A DNA stretch of 64,000 nt from Hymenobacter terrestris (GCF_013377905.1 NZ_JABKAV010000008.1:1-64000); one strand, 5' to 3'. Shown: positions 7,903 through 16,770, counted from the first letter of the stretch. A program made the numbers and translations. The notes: generated by a model not told the origin, from the letters alone.

Positions 7903-9048
7903 ATGCTGCTTATGCCCCTCCCCGCTTTCCGTTTTCCGCGCTGGCTGGGCGCGCTGTCACTGGTGGCCGCCGGATTGCTGGTGCTGGCGTCCGGCTGGTG
8001 GAGCTGGCCCCGCACTGTGCCAGCCCCGCTCGTGCCCGCGGCCTCGGCAACTGCCAGTCCCGCCGGCCCACCGCCGCCCGATGGCCGGATGCGGGGCGTG
8101 AGTTGGGTGGGCACTGATTCGGTTTCCATGCTCGACCTGGAGCCGCTGAACAAGGCCGGCGTGACCTGGATTGCCCAGATGCCTTTTGGCTGGATGGCGG
8201 GCGCGACCGAGCCCTCCGTGCAGTTGCGTACCGGCGTGGCCAGCCGCCGCTACTGGGGCGAAAGCGACGCGGGCATCCTGCTTATGGCCCAGCGGGCCCG
8301 GCAGCGCGGCATCCGTACGCTGCTCAAGCCCCACTTGTGGCTGCGCGGCCCCGGCGGCAGCTGGGTGGGCGACATTAACATGACTTCCGAAGCTGACTGG
8401 CAGGCCTGGTTCAACAGCTACTCGGCTTTTATCCTGCACTACGCCCGGCTGGCCGAAGCCGGCCAGCTCGACGCGCTGTGCATTGGCACCGAGCTAGAGC
8501 GCACTGTGAGCCACGAGGCCGAGTGGCGGGTGCTCATCGGGCAAATCCGGCAGGTGTACCGCGGCCCACTTACCTACGCCGCCAATTGGAGCGGCGAGTT
8601 CGAGCAGGTGAAGTTCTGGGACGCGCTGGACTTTATCGGTGTGCAGGCGTACTTCCCTCTCAGCACCGAACCCAGCCCCAAAAAAACCCGCTTACTGGCC
8701 GGCTGGCGGGAGCCGCTACGCCGCATAGCCGCCGTACAGAAGCAGTACAACAAGCCCGTTGTGTTCACTGAAGCCGGCTACAAAACCACCGCCGATGCAG
8801 CCGCAAAGCCCTGGGAATGGCCCCAGAAGCTGGATGTGCTTATGCCCACCGACGAGGCCACTCAGGCGGCCTGCTACGCTGCCCTGTTCGAAACGTTCTG
8901 GCACAAGCCCTGGTTTAAGGGCATTTTTATCTGGAAGTGGTACCCCGGCCTGCAACCCGACGGCCCCGCCCGCCGCCACGCCGATTTTACGCCCCAGCAC
9001 AAGCCCGCTGAGCGCGTAATGAGTCAGTGGTTTTTAAAGGGCGGGTGA
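7903..9048 (+). CDS. glycoside hydrolase, GH113-like TIM barrel
   Basis: A 381-residue protein with an N-terminal hydrophobic segment (about residues 12-32), suggesting export or membrane anchoring, followed by a Pro/Ala linker. The rest resembles GH113 (beta-mannanase-type) barrels: [15 protein letters not shown], a CIGTELE motif near residue 195 carrying the likely acid/base Glu, and VFTEAGY near 290 carrying the likely nucleophile Glu, then FIWKWYPG. The substrate is probably a mannan-like glucan, but that is inference. Longer in-frame extension to 7789 overlaps the divergent promoter and lacks a signal; the ATG at 7903 is preferred. A TATCTTCC element at 7887 would give a very short leader. 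Confidence 0.75.
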   Translation: MLLMPLPAFRFPRWLGALSLVAAGLLVLASGWWSWPRTVPAPLVPAASATASPAGPPPPDGRMRGVSWVGTDSVSMLDLEPLNKAGVTWIAQMPFGWMAGATEPSVQLRTGVASRRYWGESDAGILLMAQRARQRGIRTLLKPHLWLRGPGGSWVGDINMTSEADWQAWFNSYSAFILHYARLAEAGQLDALCIGTELERTVSHEAEWRVLIGQIRQVYRGPLTYAANWSGEFEQVKFWDALDFIGVQAYFPLSTEPSPKKTRLLAGWREPLRRIAAVQKQYNKPVVFTEAGYKTTADAAAKPWEWPQKLDVLMPTDEATQAACYAALFETFWHKPWFKGIFIWKWYPGLQPDGPARRHADFTPQHKPAERVMSQWFLKGG

Positions 9049-9076
9049 CGTAGTTCGAGGACGTAGAAACTGGGGT

Positions 9077-9191
9077 AAAAAGAACGTCATTCAGAGCGCA
9101 GCGAAGAATCTCGTTCGCAACGTAGTTGAACGACACATATAGTACATCAACATGCGAGATTCTTCGCTGCGCTCTGAATGACGTTCTTTTT
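9077..9191. repeat. GTCATTC-family inverted repeat, perfect copy
   Basis: Two perfect 37-base arms (9077-9113 and 9155-9191, core GTCATTCAGAGCGCAGCGAA) flank a 41-base centre. A second, diverged copy lies at 26206-26307. The structure resembles REP/MITE-type interspersed elements. It lies between the GH113-like gene and sucC. Confidence 0.85.
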
Positions 9192-9332
9192 GCCTCGTTA
9201 CTTCATCACTTCTTAACCCTGTAACCTGCTCACGCCAGCAATTTATTACCTAACAATTCCTTATCCCCCACCAACTCCCAACTCAATTCTGCATACTTTC
9301 GCGGTTAGAAACCACCCCCATAACTGACCTCT

Positions 9333-10526
9333 ATGAACATTCACGAGTATCAGGGCAAAGACATTTTGAAGCGCTACGGCGTGCGCATACAGGAAGGCAT
9401 CGTGGCCAATACGGCTGAGGAGGCCGTTGCCGCTGCCGAAAAGCTCACCGCCGACACCGGCACCAGCTGGTACGTTATCAAGGCCCAGATTCATGCCGGC
9501 GGCCGCGGCAAAGGCGGTGGGGTGAAACTCGCCAAAAACCTGGAGCAGGTAAAAGAAATTGCCGGCCAGATCATCGGCATGCAGCTCGTTACCAAGCAAA
9601 CCGGTGCTGAAGGCCGCAAGGTGCATAAGGTACTCGTGGCCCAGGACGTGTACTACCCCGGCGAGTCGGAAACCAAGGAGTACTACATGAGCGTGCTGCT
9701 CGACCGGGCTACCGGCCAGAACGTTATCATCTACACCACCGAAGGCGGCGTCGACATCGAGGAAGTGGCTGAGGCGCATCCCGAGAAAATCCACCGCGAG
9801 CATATCGACCCGCGCGTAGGTCTGCAGGGCTTCCAGGCCCGCAAAATTGCCTTCAACCTCGGCCTGTCGGGCGAGGCGTTCAAGGAGATGGTGAAGTTCG
9901 TGACGGCCCTGTACAAGGCCTACGACGAAACCGACTCGGCCATGTTCGAAATCAACCCCGTGTTGAAAACATCGGACAACAAAATCCTGGCAGTTGACGC
10001 CAAGGTTGACCTCGACGAAAACGCCCTCTACCGCCACAAGGAGTTCGCCGCCCTGCGCGACACCAACGAGGAGGATCCGCTGGAAGTAGAAGCTTCGGCC
10101 TCGAACCTGAACTATGTGAAGCTCGACGGCAACGTGGGCTGCATGGTGAACGGTGCTGGTCTGGCCATGGCTACTATGGACATCATCAAGCTGAGCGGCG
10201 GCGAGCCGGCCAACTTCCTCGACGTAGGGGGTGGGGCCTCGGCCGAAACCGTAGAAGCCGGCTTCCGCATCATCCTGAAGGACCCGAACGTGCAGGCCAT
10301 CCTGATCAACATCTTCGGTGGTATTGTACGTTGCGACCGGGTAGCCAACGGTGTGGTGGAAGCCTACAAAAACATCGGCGACATTCGCGTGCCTATCATC
10401 GTGCGTCTGCAGGGTACCAACGCCGAAGAAGGCGCCCGCATCATCGACGAAAGCGGCCTGAAGGTGTACTCGGCTGTATTGTTGAAAGATGCCGCCGAGC
10501 GCGTGAAGGAAGTACTGGCCAAGTAG
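9333..10526 (+). CDS. sucC: succinyl-CoA synthetase, beta subunit
   Basis: A 397-residue full-length ADP/GDP-forming succinate-CoA ligase beta subunit. The N-terminus [12 protein letters not shown] is canonical. The ATP-grasp domain contains [16 protein letters not shown] and a FEINPVL metal-binding segment; the C-terminal CoA-ligase domain has [10 protein letters not shown] and [10 protein letters not shown]. The enzyme converts succinyl-CoA to succinate with nucleotide phosphorylation in the TCA cycle, as an alpha/beta complex. The alpha subunit gene sucD is not adjacent, which is common in Bacteroidota. A TACTTTCG -7-like element lies at 9294-9301 and a strong terminator follows, so the gene appears monocistronic. 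Confidence 0.97.
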   Translation: MNIHEYQGKDILKRYGVRIQEGIVANTAEEAVAAAEKLTADTGTSWYVIKAQIHAGGRGKGGGVKLAKNLEQVKEIAGQIIGMQLVTKQTGAEGRKVHKVLVAQDVYYPGESETKEYYMSVLLDRATGQNVIIYTTEGGVDIEEVAEAHPEKIHREHIDPRVGLQGFQARKIAFNLGLSGEAFKEMVKFVTALYKAYDETDSAMFEINPVLKTSDNKILAVDAKVDLDENALYRHKEFAALRDTNEEDPLEVEASASNLNYVKLDGNVGCMVNGAGLAMATMDIIKLSGGEPANFLDVGGGASAETVEAGFRIILKDPNVQAILINIFGGIVRCDRVANGVVEAYKNIGDIRVPIIVRLQGTNAEEGARIIDESGLKVYSAVLLKDAAERVKEVLAK

Positions 10527-10557
10527 AACTGCCTGACTTTCATCTTTTTTGCCTACT

Positions 10558-10592
10558 AAAGAGCCCACCTGGTTTTATCGGGTGGGCTCTTT
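10558..10592 (+). terminator. terminator of sucC
   Basis: AAAGAGCCCACC and GGTGGGCTCTTT form a 12-base stem around an 11-base loop, with a T-rich 3' side. Confidence 0.85.
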
Positions 10593-10661
10593 GTTTGCGC
10601 TCGGGTCAACCTTGCTGCTCGTTTCGCGTTAAGGCCACTTCCCTCTTATTGGCTTTAGCGT

Positions 10662-11555
10662 ATGAAAAGTAAGATTTTACTCATTTCATTGTTTGCCACC
10701 AGTCTGGCTCTGCCAACTGTCGGTCAATTCCGGTTAGCAAGCCATTCCTTAGACCAGCCGATAATTGCCTACCAGACTGCCCCCGACTCGGTAGCCTATC
10801 CCCCGCTTTTTAGCTCGCCCGACTCAGCTTACTTAACCCGGTTTCGGGAAATGTTTGGCTTGGCCAATGTGGTTGCTTCAGAAAACACCGATTTGGGTAG
10901 GGCCCGGGCAATGTGCCGATGGGTGTACTTCCGGCTGGAGCACGACGGTCGCCAGACATTCAAATCGACCGATGCCTTTGACATTCTGCACGCAGCTCAG
11001 GCCGGAGAGTCGGTGCAATGCGTGGAATACGGGCTGGTGCTGGCCACGGCTTTGAATGCAGTGGGCATTCGAGCCCGGCCGCTGTACCTGAAGGCGGCCA
11101 ACGTGCAGACCAAAGCCTCGGCCGCCGGCCACGCCCTGGCCGAAGCCTGGCTGCCCGACCAAGGCAAATGGGTAATGGTAGACGCCCAAGCCGATATCAT
11201 TCCAATGCTCGGCCCCACTCCGCTCAATGCCTTGGAGCTACAACAGGCCCTGCAGGCCGGCCGCCCCGAACTGACAGTGCTCAGCTCTACCCGGGCTGGG
11301 GCCCGCTCCTACTTTCGGTGGGTAAAGCAGTATCTGTACTACTTCGACACTGTGCTCGACAACCGTTACGGCATCAGTAAATCATCGACCGGGCTGATGC
11401 TTGTGCCATCCGGGGCGCATAAGCCTACCATATTTCAGCGCACTACCCGTATCCGCAATATGCGATACACCAGTTCGGCAGCTACTTTCTACGCTTCGCC
11501 GGTTGCCAACGAGCGAATAGCACAGTCGGGCTTCGGGGAGTCGCAGGTTCATTAG
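10662..11555 (+). CDS. secreted transglutaminase-like protein
   Basis: A 297-residue protein with a signal peptide (about residues 1-22). The central domain shows a papain-like transglutaminase triad: Cys120 in SVQCVEYG, His157 in AAGHALAEAW and Asp174 in VMVDAQAD, in the order and spacing of the transglutaminase-like superfamily. Such proteins often act as periplasmic peptidases or cross-linking/deamidating enzymes; which applies cannot be told. The C-terminal ~90 residues are a basic, aromatic-rich region of no recognised domain. It is flanked by terminators on both sides, so it is likely a single-gene unit. Confidence 0.72.
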   Translation: MKSKILLISLFATSLALPTVGQFRLASHSLDQPIIAYQTAPDSVAYPPLFSSPDSAYLTRFREMFGLANVVASENTDLGRARAMCRWVYFRLEHDGRQTFKSTDAFDILHAAQAGESVQCVEYGLVLATALNAVGIRARPLYLKAANVQTKASAAGHALAEAWLPDQGKWVMVDAQADIIPMLGPTPLNALELQQALQAGRPELTVLSSTRAGARSYFRWVKQYLYYFDTVLDNRYGISKSSTGLMLVPSGAHKPTIFQRTTRIRNMRYTSSAATFYASPVANERIAQSGFGESQVH

Positions 11556-11583
11556 TCTCCAGTTCGCAGTTTTATTACCTGAC

Positions 11584-11644
11584 GCGTTTAACGCCGAACG
11601 GCCCGGAATCCAGTGAGGATTCCGGGCCGTTCGGCGTTAAACGC
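11584..11644. terminator. long perfect hairpin between convergent genes
   Basis: Perfect 28-base arms (11584-11611 and 11617-11644) with an AGTGA loop. There is no T-tract. It separates the transglutaminase-like gene from the convergent ohr gene. Confidence 0.7.
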
Positions 11645-11652
11645 AGCCAGAG

Positions 11653-12135
11653 CTACTTCTGGCTAGCTACGCCGGCATTGTCTTCGGCTTTGAGAGAAAT
11701 AGCTTTGCCATTTACGCGCAGTTCCACCTCCATATTGCCACGGGTACCTACCGAGTAAGGGCAGATGGTGTGGGCCTGACGCACCATGTCGATGCTCTTC
11801 TGCTCATCAAAGGCTTTCAGGTCTACATCGAGAATGGCTGACAGACCGTAGGCTTCGCCCTCCTGGAAAAGCGAAACGGAGCATTTTACCTCGGTGCTAG
11901 GGTCGAGCTTATCGCCGGCGCGCTGGGCAATAACAAGTAGCGCCTGCTGGAAACACGAAGAGTAGCCGGCAGCGAACAGTTCTTCGGGATTGGTGGCGTT
12001 CTTTTTGCCGCCCAGGCCCTCGGGAACCGACATTTCGAGGTCGATGATGCCGGTGGCGGAGCGGACATGGCCGCTACGGCCGCCTACGGCGGTGGCATCG
12101 GCAGTATAGAGTGTCTTTTTTTCGGTGCTTGCCAT
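11653..12135 (-). CDS. ohr: organic hydroperoxide resistance protein (Ohr/OsmC family)
   Basis: A 160-residue thiol peroxidase. Ohr features present: Arg20 in GGRSGHV, a PEELFAAGYSSCF motif with reactive Cys61, and the resolving Cys125 in HTICPYS. Glu51/52 belongs to the catalytic Arg/Glu network. The enzyme reduces organic hydroperoxides with lipoylated or small thiol partners. It is slightly longer than typical Ohr (~140) because of a C-terminal extension. No MarR-type OhrR regulator is adjacent. It ends at a long shared hairpin; transcription proceeds away from the tRNA gene. Confidence 0.9.
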   Translation of the reverse strand: MASTEKKTLYTADATAVGGRSGHVRSATGIIDLEMSVPEGLGGKKNATNPEELFAAGYSSCFQQALLVIAQRAGDKLDPSTEVKCSVSLFQEGEAYGLSAILDVDLKAFDEQKSIDMVRQAHTICPYSVGTRGNMEVELRVNGKAISLKAEDNAGVASQK

Positions 12136-12240
12136 AAGAAGGAATAGCTGGTGAGAAAGAGGTTTGGCTAATTAACTGCCTAGCCCGCCGGAAGGTTACT
12201 TGACGGGGGTACAGGATTTCGCATAAAAAGCGGAAACGGG

Positions 12241-12272
12241 TTTGGCAAACGCGCTTTTTCTCTATAGTTTTG
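12241..12272 (+). promoter_or_regulatory. consensus promoter of tRNA-Arg
   Basis: TTTGG at 12241-12245 and TAGTTTTG at 12265-12272 are separated by 19 bases, an exact Bacteroidetes housekeeping promoter layout. The predicted start lies only a few bases before the mature tRNA 5' end. Confidence 0.75.
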
Positions 12273-12286
12273 CGGCTCCCAAACCG

Positions 12287-12358
12287 GGTTGCGTAGTACA
12301 ACGGATAGTATGGGAGCCTCCGAAGCTCTAGATCTAGGTTCGATTCCTAGCGCGACCA
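12287..12358 (+). tRNA. tRNA-Arg (anticodon CCG)
   Basis: A full cloverleaf folds by hand. The acceptor stem is GGTTGCG with CGCGACC (one G-T pair) and discriminator A. The D stem is GTAC/GTAT, the anticodon stem GGAGC/GCTCT has loop CTCCGAA giving anticodon CCG, and the T stem is CTAGG/CCTAG with loop TTCGATT. The length is 72 and CCA is not encoded. It decodes CGG, a codon expected to be frequent in this GC-rich genome. It is followed immediately by a terminator and preceded by a consensus promoter, so it is transcribed alone. Confidence 0.93.
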
Positions 12359-12361
12359 CAT

Positions 12362-12395
12362 AAAGCCCTCTGCCTGAACGCAGAGGGCTTTTTTT
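12362..12395 (+). terminator. terminator of tRNA-Arg
   Basis: AAAGCCCTCTGC pairs with GCAGAGGGCTTT, loop CTGAAC, followed by a T-run. Confidence 0.92.
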
Positions 12396-12501
12396 GTACT
12401 CATCCGAAGTGTAGCACATCCTTTACGCAAGATGCGCCGTACAAGGCGGGCGTTTACCTCAACAGTACGCCTAACTTCATCCTCTACTAAATTACCTACC
12501 C

Positions 12502-13227
12502 ATGAACAAATACATGCTTTCCGCACTGGCCCTCTCCTTTACCCTCAGCGCCGGCTCGGCCTTGGCCCAGGGTAAGATGACCAAGAAATCGGACGACGAG
12601 AAAACCAAGGTCACGACCGAAGACGGGATGATGACCAAAACCAAAGTAGCCGACGACGGCAAGACCAAGGTTAAGGGCAAATCGGCCAATGGAGCCAAAA
12701 TGAAGGCCACCACTAAACCCCGCGAGGGCGCCGATATGGCCAATATGAGCATGACTAACTCGGCCGGAGTGATGGTGGGTGGAGCTATGATGACGCCTGA
12801 CAAGGACATCGTGGATAACGCCGTTAACTCTTCCGACCATACCACGCTGGTAGCGGCCGTGAAGGCCGCTGATTTGGTAAACACGTTGAAGAGCAACGGG
12901 CCGTTTACCGTATTTGCTCCTACCAACGCCGCTTTCGAAAAGCTGCCGGCCGGCACTGTAAATACGCTGGTGATGCCCGAAAACAAGGCCAAGCTCACGA
13001 CCATTCTTACCTACCATGTAGTGCCCGGTCGCCTGCTGGCCGCCGACCTGAAGGATGGCCAGACGCTGACCACGGTAGAAGGCGAAACCCTGACGGTGCA
13101 CCGCAGCGGCAACTCGGTGATGCTGCATGATGCCAAGGGTGGTATGGCCACGGTAACGGTAGCCAATGCCGTATCGAAAAACGGCGTTACCCACGTCATC
13201 GATACCGTGCTGATGCCGACCAAGTAA
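12502..13227 (+). CDS. secreted fasciclin-domain protein
   Basis: A 241-residue protein with an N-terminal signal peptide ending near ALAQ (residue 23). Residues about 24-85 are a Lys/Thr/Asp/Met-rich, low-complexity linker. The remaining ~140 residues form one FAS1 domain: DIVDNAV, HTTLVAAVKAADL, the H1 motif GPFTVFAPTNAAFEKLP, the YHVVPGRLL segment near the YH motif, and the H2-like NGVTHVIDTVLMP ending. FAS1 proteins are extracellular adhesion proteins; the partner is unknown. It has its own downstream terminator and probably its own promoter (a TAACTTCA-type element near 12467). Confidence 0.88.
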   Translation: MNKYMLSALALSFTLSAGSALAQGKMTKKSDDEKTKVTTEDGMMTKTKVADDGKTKVKGKSANGAKMKATTKPREGADMANMSMTNSAGVMVGGAMMTPDKDIVDNAVNSSDHTTLVAAVKAADLVNTLKSNGPFTVFAPTNAAFEKLPAGTVNTLVMPENKAKLTTILTYHVVPGRLLAADLKDGQTLTTVEGETLTVHRSGNSVMLHDAKGGMATVTVANAVSKNGVTHVIDTVLMPTK

Positions 13228-13251
13228 GGTTTCGGAAGCCCTGAAAGATGC

Positions 13252-13290
13252 AAAAGTGCCCGACCCTGCAGAGGGTCGGGCACTTTTTTT
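13252..13290 (+). terminator. terminator of the fasciclin gene
   Basis: AAAAGTGCCCGACCCT and AGGGTCGGGCACTTTT form a 16-base stem with loop GCAG, then a T-run. Confidence 0.93.
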
Positions 13291-13408
13291 GGTTCATCCG
13301 AAAAGCACGATACTGCTTTCTAAAAGCATCAGTAACTGGCCGTTTGCGGGCGGCGAATCTTTGCCGATCTTTACAGAAAGTTTAGCGTTCCACCCTTTGT
13401 ACTGCTTG

Positions 13409-15739
13409 ATGAAACACTTTTTCGCCCGGATGTTGACCGCCGTGCTGTGCGTGGGCCTGGGAACGGCCTCGGCCCAGACCCTGCCCGCGGCCCCACCGAC
13501 CAGCCTGCAAGGCCAGAGCCTAAAGGATTGGCTGCGCCAGAACTGGTATGATGGCAAGCGTGTGGAGCTGGACTATAGCACCGCCCGCGGCAAAATGTAC
13601 AACTACGTAGACAACCAGAACGGGCAGCTCGTGTGCGTGTACTCGGGCTACACCGAAACCGTCCGGCTCGACTCAACCGCTACCAGCCCCAGCGTGGTTA
13701 GCCGCATCAATACCGAGCACACGGTGCCGCAGTCGTGGTTCGATGAACGTGTACGCATGCGCACCGACATTCACCACCTATTCCCGACGTTCATCACCTG
13801 GAATTCGAACCGTGGCTCTGACCCGTTTGCGGAAATTCCGGATAGCCAGACGCAGCTTTGGATGCGCGGCGCCAGCAGCCAGACGACAGTTCCGACTACC
13901 AACATCGACGAGTTCAGCGAGGACACCAACTCGCAGTTTGAGCCCCGCGAAGACCACAAAGGCAACCTGGCCCGGGCTATCTTCTACTTCTATACCATGC
14001 ACCAGGGCCAGCCGTTCGACCCGGGGAAAGACGTAATTACGGCCGCGGCCGATCTGAATACGCTTTACCAATGGCACCAGGCCGACCCAGTGGATGCCCG
14101 CGAGCGGGAGCGTAACCGCCGCGCCGCCAAAAGCCAGGGCAACTTCAACCCCTACATTGCCTACCCCGACTTGGTAGCGCGCGCCTGGGGCTTCCAGGTA
14201 CTGCCAACTTTCGCGTTTGCTACCGCTACCGGCAGCATTGCCGAGGGCAGCAGCGGCACCAGCACCTACACCACCAGCGTTACTATCACCCCCGCTCCTA
14301 CTGCTCCGCTTACGGTGCAGCTGAGCCTAGTTGCTACGACCTCCACGGCCACCAGTGGCCAGGATTTCGTGTTAACTTCGCCCCAGACGCTAACCTTTAC
14401 CGCTGGCCAGACCACCCAGCCGGTGACAGTGACCATCAACGGCGACCTGACGCCTGAGGCCGATGAAACCGTCGTTCTAGCCCTAAGCAACCCCTCTGCC
14501 GGCGCGGCCGTGGGCGGCCCGGCCCAGCATGAGTTAACTATCACCAACGACGACGGCGCGGCTCCAACCATAGCGTTTGCTACCGCCAAGGCCAGCACAC
14601 CCGAAGGCAACACTGGCCTCAGCACCTATACCGTGAGCGTTACCCTGACCGGCGCGGCACCCACGGCCGCCGTTACGATTCCGGTAACGGTGCAGGCTGC
14701 CGGCACCACCGCTACTACGCCCGCCGACTACACCCTGACGACGACCAGCCTCACCTTCGCGGCCGGCCAGGTAAACCAGACCCAGACCGTAAGCCTCACC
14801 GTAGTGGGCGACCTGCTGGCAGAATCCAACGAAACGGTACTGCTGGCCCTGGGTACGCCCACCACGGGCGGCGCGGTGCTTGGGGCCATCCGCACCCACG
14901 AGCTCACCATCCTCAACGATGACGTAGCTCCGCCCACTGCTCCTTGCAGTACCTTGTTCTTCTCGGAGTACATCGAGGGAAATGCCAGCAACAGCAAAGC
15001 CGTTGAAATCTACAACCCTTCGAATGCGCTCATCGACATGGAGGGCATTACGGTGCGCCTGTTTGCCAATGGCTCTACAAACGCCACGGCCACGGTTACG
15101 CTCACCGGCACCATCGCGCCCGGCGACGTGTACGTGATTGCCAACACCGGCGTAGTCTCGCCCATCGTAAAAGCCCAGACCGATCTGGAGTCGAATCTGG
15201 GATTCTTCAATGGCGATGATGCACTGTTGCTGATGGACGGCACCGACACGCTCGACGTTATCGGCGTTATCGGGCAGCAGCCTTCCGGTGGCTGGCAGCT
15301 ACCCAGCGGTGGTTCCACCACCAACGCCACACTTGTGCGCAACGCTACCGTAAACCGGGGCCAGAAGCGCTGGGCCGATGCCCGGGCCGAATGGACGTTC
15401 GTGGGCACCGACGTGTACGATAACATCGGGCGCCACACCAGTAACTGCGTGACCATTACAAGCACCACCAACGCAGCCCGTTTGGGCGAGGGAATGGATG
15501 TATTTCCGAACCCGGCCGCCGGCCGCCTACAGGTACGCCTGCCGCAGTTGAAAGGCCGGCAGGCGGCGGCTATCAGCGTCTACAACATGCTGGGCCAGCA
15601 GGTGCTCAGCCACAGCCAACTGCTATCGGCTGCTGAGGTGGCCACGCTCGATGTGCAACCGCTGGCCGAGGGACTTTACCTGCTGCGCGTAACGGCCAAC
15701 GGCGTAACCTACACCAGCCGCGTGGAAGTACGCCGGTAA
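13409..15739 (+). CDS. T9SS-exported endonuclease I with Calx-beta and lamin-tail domains
   Basis: A 776-residue multidomain protein. Residues 1-22 are a signal peptide. Residues about 30-260 are an endonuclease I (EndA/Bsn-like, beta-beta-alpha metal) nuclease: TEHTVPQSWF near 101 carries the catalytic His, and DIHHLFPTF with NSNRGSDPF follows. Two Calx-beta-type repeats span about 271-385 and 390-505 (AEGSSG and PEGNTG starts, DETVVLAL/NETVLLAL, ITNDD/ILNDD ends). A lamin-tail domain spans about 512-650 (FFSEYIEGNASNSKAVEIYN). The last ~80 residues are a type A T9SS sorting domain (VFPNPAAG to EVRR). The protein is thus a surface or secreted DNase for extracellular DNA. The ATG at 13409 is chosen because it starts the signal peptide. 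Confidence 0.9.
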   Translation: MKHFFARMLTAVLCVGLGTASAQTLPAAPPTSLQGQSLKDWLRQNWYDGKRVELDYSTARGKMYNYVDNQNGQLVCVYSGYTETVRLDSTATSPSVVSRINTEHTVPQSWFDERVRMRTDIHHLFPTFITWNSNRGSDPFAEIPDSQTQLWMRGASSQTTVPTTNIDEFSEDTNSQFEPREDHKGNLARAIFYFYTMHQGQPFDPGKDVITAAADLNTLYQWHQADPVDARERERNRRAAKSQGNFNPYIAYPDLVARAWGFQVLPTFAFATATGSIAEGSSGTSTYTTSVTITPAPTAPLTVQLSLVATTSTATSGQDFVLTSPQTLTFTAGQTTQPVTVTINGDLTPEADETVVLALSNPSAGAAVGGPAQHELTITNDDGAAPTIAFATAKASTPEGNTGLSTYTVSVTLTGAAPTAAVTIPVTVQAAGTTATTPADYTLTTTSLTFAAGQVNQTQTVSLTVVGDLLAESNETVLLALGTPTTGGAVLGAIRTHELTILNDDVAPPTAPCSTLFFSEYIEGNASNSKAVEIYNPSNALIDMEGITVRLFANGSTNATATVTLTGTIAPGDVYVIANTGVVSPIVKAQTDLESNLGFFNGDDALLLMDGTDTLDVIGVIGQQPSGGWQLPSGGSTTNATLVRNATVNRGQKRWADARAEWTFVGTDVYDNIGRHTSNCVTITSTTNAARLGEGMDVFPNPAAGRLQVRLPQLKGRQAAAISVYNMLGQQVLSHSQLLSAAEVATLDVQPLAEGLYLLRVTANGVTYTSRVEVRR

Positions 15740-15747
15740 AAGTGCCT

Positions 15748-15817
15748 GCACATCCGGCCAGCAAAAAGCCCCTGACATCGGTACCGATATCAGGGGCTTT
15801 TTGCTGGCCGGATGTGC
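15748..15817. terminator. 70-base near-perfect palindrome between convergent genes
   Basis: Arms of 35 bases (GCACATCC outward to ATCGGT at the centre) are complementary apart from one C/A mismatch. Internal AAAAAGCCCCTGA and TCAGGGGCTTTTT act as a bidirectional terminator, extended outwards by a further 14 paired bases. Confidence 0.8.
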
Positions 15818-15832
15818 TGAAGAGGCCCGTTT

Positions 15833-16117
15833 TTAACATGCCTCCACCAAATCCTGGTAGTCGGGATGCTGGGCAACGTAGCTGGCCATGAAGGAGCAGG
15901 TGGTGCGCACTTTCAGTTTTTTTTCGCGGGCGTAGGCCAGGCCGGCCTTGGCCAGCTCGTCGCCGATACCCTGGCCGCGCAGGCCTTCTTCAACGAAAGT
16001 GTGCGTGAAATCTATAACGCCTTCGGTGGGGAGGCTGTAGGACAGTTCGGCCGAGTAGCCATCCTGAGATACGGTAAACTCTTGATTTTCGGGGGTGTGC
16101 TTAATTGGAAGAGACAT
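15833..16117 (-). CDS. small GNAT acetyltransferase (YidJ/YjdJ type)
   Basis: A 94-residue single-domain protein of the Gcn5-related family with the short YidJ/YjdJ layout. It shows SAELSYSLPTEGVIDFTHTFV strands (given here in part), the acetyl-CoA-binding GLRGQGIGDELA loop (residues about 46-57) and a C-terminal CSFMASYVAQHPDY segment typical of this subfamily. The acceptor is unknown. The frame is open to an earlier Met at 16210, but the ATG at 16117 gives the family's usual length and is preferred. Confidence 0.82.
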   Translation of the reverse strand: MSLPIKHTPENQEFTVSQDGYSAELSYSLPTEGVIDFTHTFVEEGLRGQGIGDELAKAGLAYAREKKLKVRTTCSFMASYVAQHPDYQDLVEAC

Positions 16118-16268
16118 AGAGCGAACGAAAGGAGGAAAGAATAAGGGGCGGTACGGGCGCAAGCACAACCGGACACCGCCATTTCCTGAAAGTTTACGTA
16201 TGAACAGCAACGGCGGCCATCTGCGCGCCCAATTGTTGCTTATTCTCCCTTACTACTTTTCGCTTCTT

Positions 16269-16730
16269 ATGTCGACCACTCCACTCAATCCCACCGACCC
16301 TTCCCGCGACCCTGCAAAAGCTGATCATGATACGCCTAAATACGGCGAATTCGGTCACCCCGATACCCCCGATGGCGAAAGCGTAACCAATGGCGGCGAG
16401 TCGGCCCCTTCGGTGGCCTTTGCCGAGCAGCGCGGCAGTGCCCCGCAGAATCTCGACTCTTCGGCCGTGCGCAAGGCGGAAGATGCTGAGTATGACGAGC
16501 AGCGCGAGGGATGGGCCAAAGACGACCCGCGCTATGGTGGCGGCACCCGCAACTGGCCCACTGCCGAGCCCGCCAACCGCACCAATGCCCCGGCCTCTGA
16601 TGCCAAAGAGGAAAGCAACACCAATGTGGGCACCAACGATAACCCCGACGAGTTCAGCGCCCTGCGCGCCGACAACGGCCGTGGTATTCCCGGCTCGGGC
16701 AAGGAAAACGAAATGCCCAACAACGACTAG
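16269..16730 (+). CDS. acidic disordered protein of unknown function
   Basis: A 153-residue hydrophilic protein without signal peptide, membrane segment or Cys. It is rich in Asp, Glu, Asn, Pro and Ala and looks intrinsically disordered throughout, with WAKDDPRYGGGTRNWP near the middle as its only aromatic cluster. I recognise no domain. The ATG at 16269 is preferred because the earlier in-frame starts overlap the divergent GNAT leader. The following gene, 40 bases downstream, has a similar composition, and the pair may be co-transcribed. A stress- or hydration-related role is possible but speculative. Confidence 0.65.
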   Translation: MSTTPLNPTDPSRDPAKADHDTPKYGEFGHPDTPDGESVTNGGESAPSVAFAEQRGSAPQNLDSSAVRKAEDAEYDEQREGWAKDDPRYGGGTRNWPTAEPANRTNAPASDAKEESNTNVGTNDNPDEFSALRADNGRGIPGSGKENEMPNND

Positions 16731-16770
16731 GCACGCCGCGCCCTTTTCTTCACTTCTGACCGACCTTCTG

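Noticed and set aside
9077-9191. Insertion sequence with terminal inverted repeats.
   Set aside because: The element is only 115 bases and encodes no transposase; it fits a non-autonomous repeat, not an IS.
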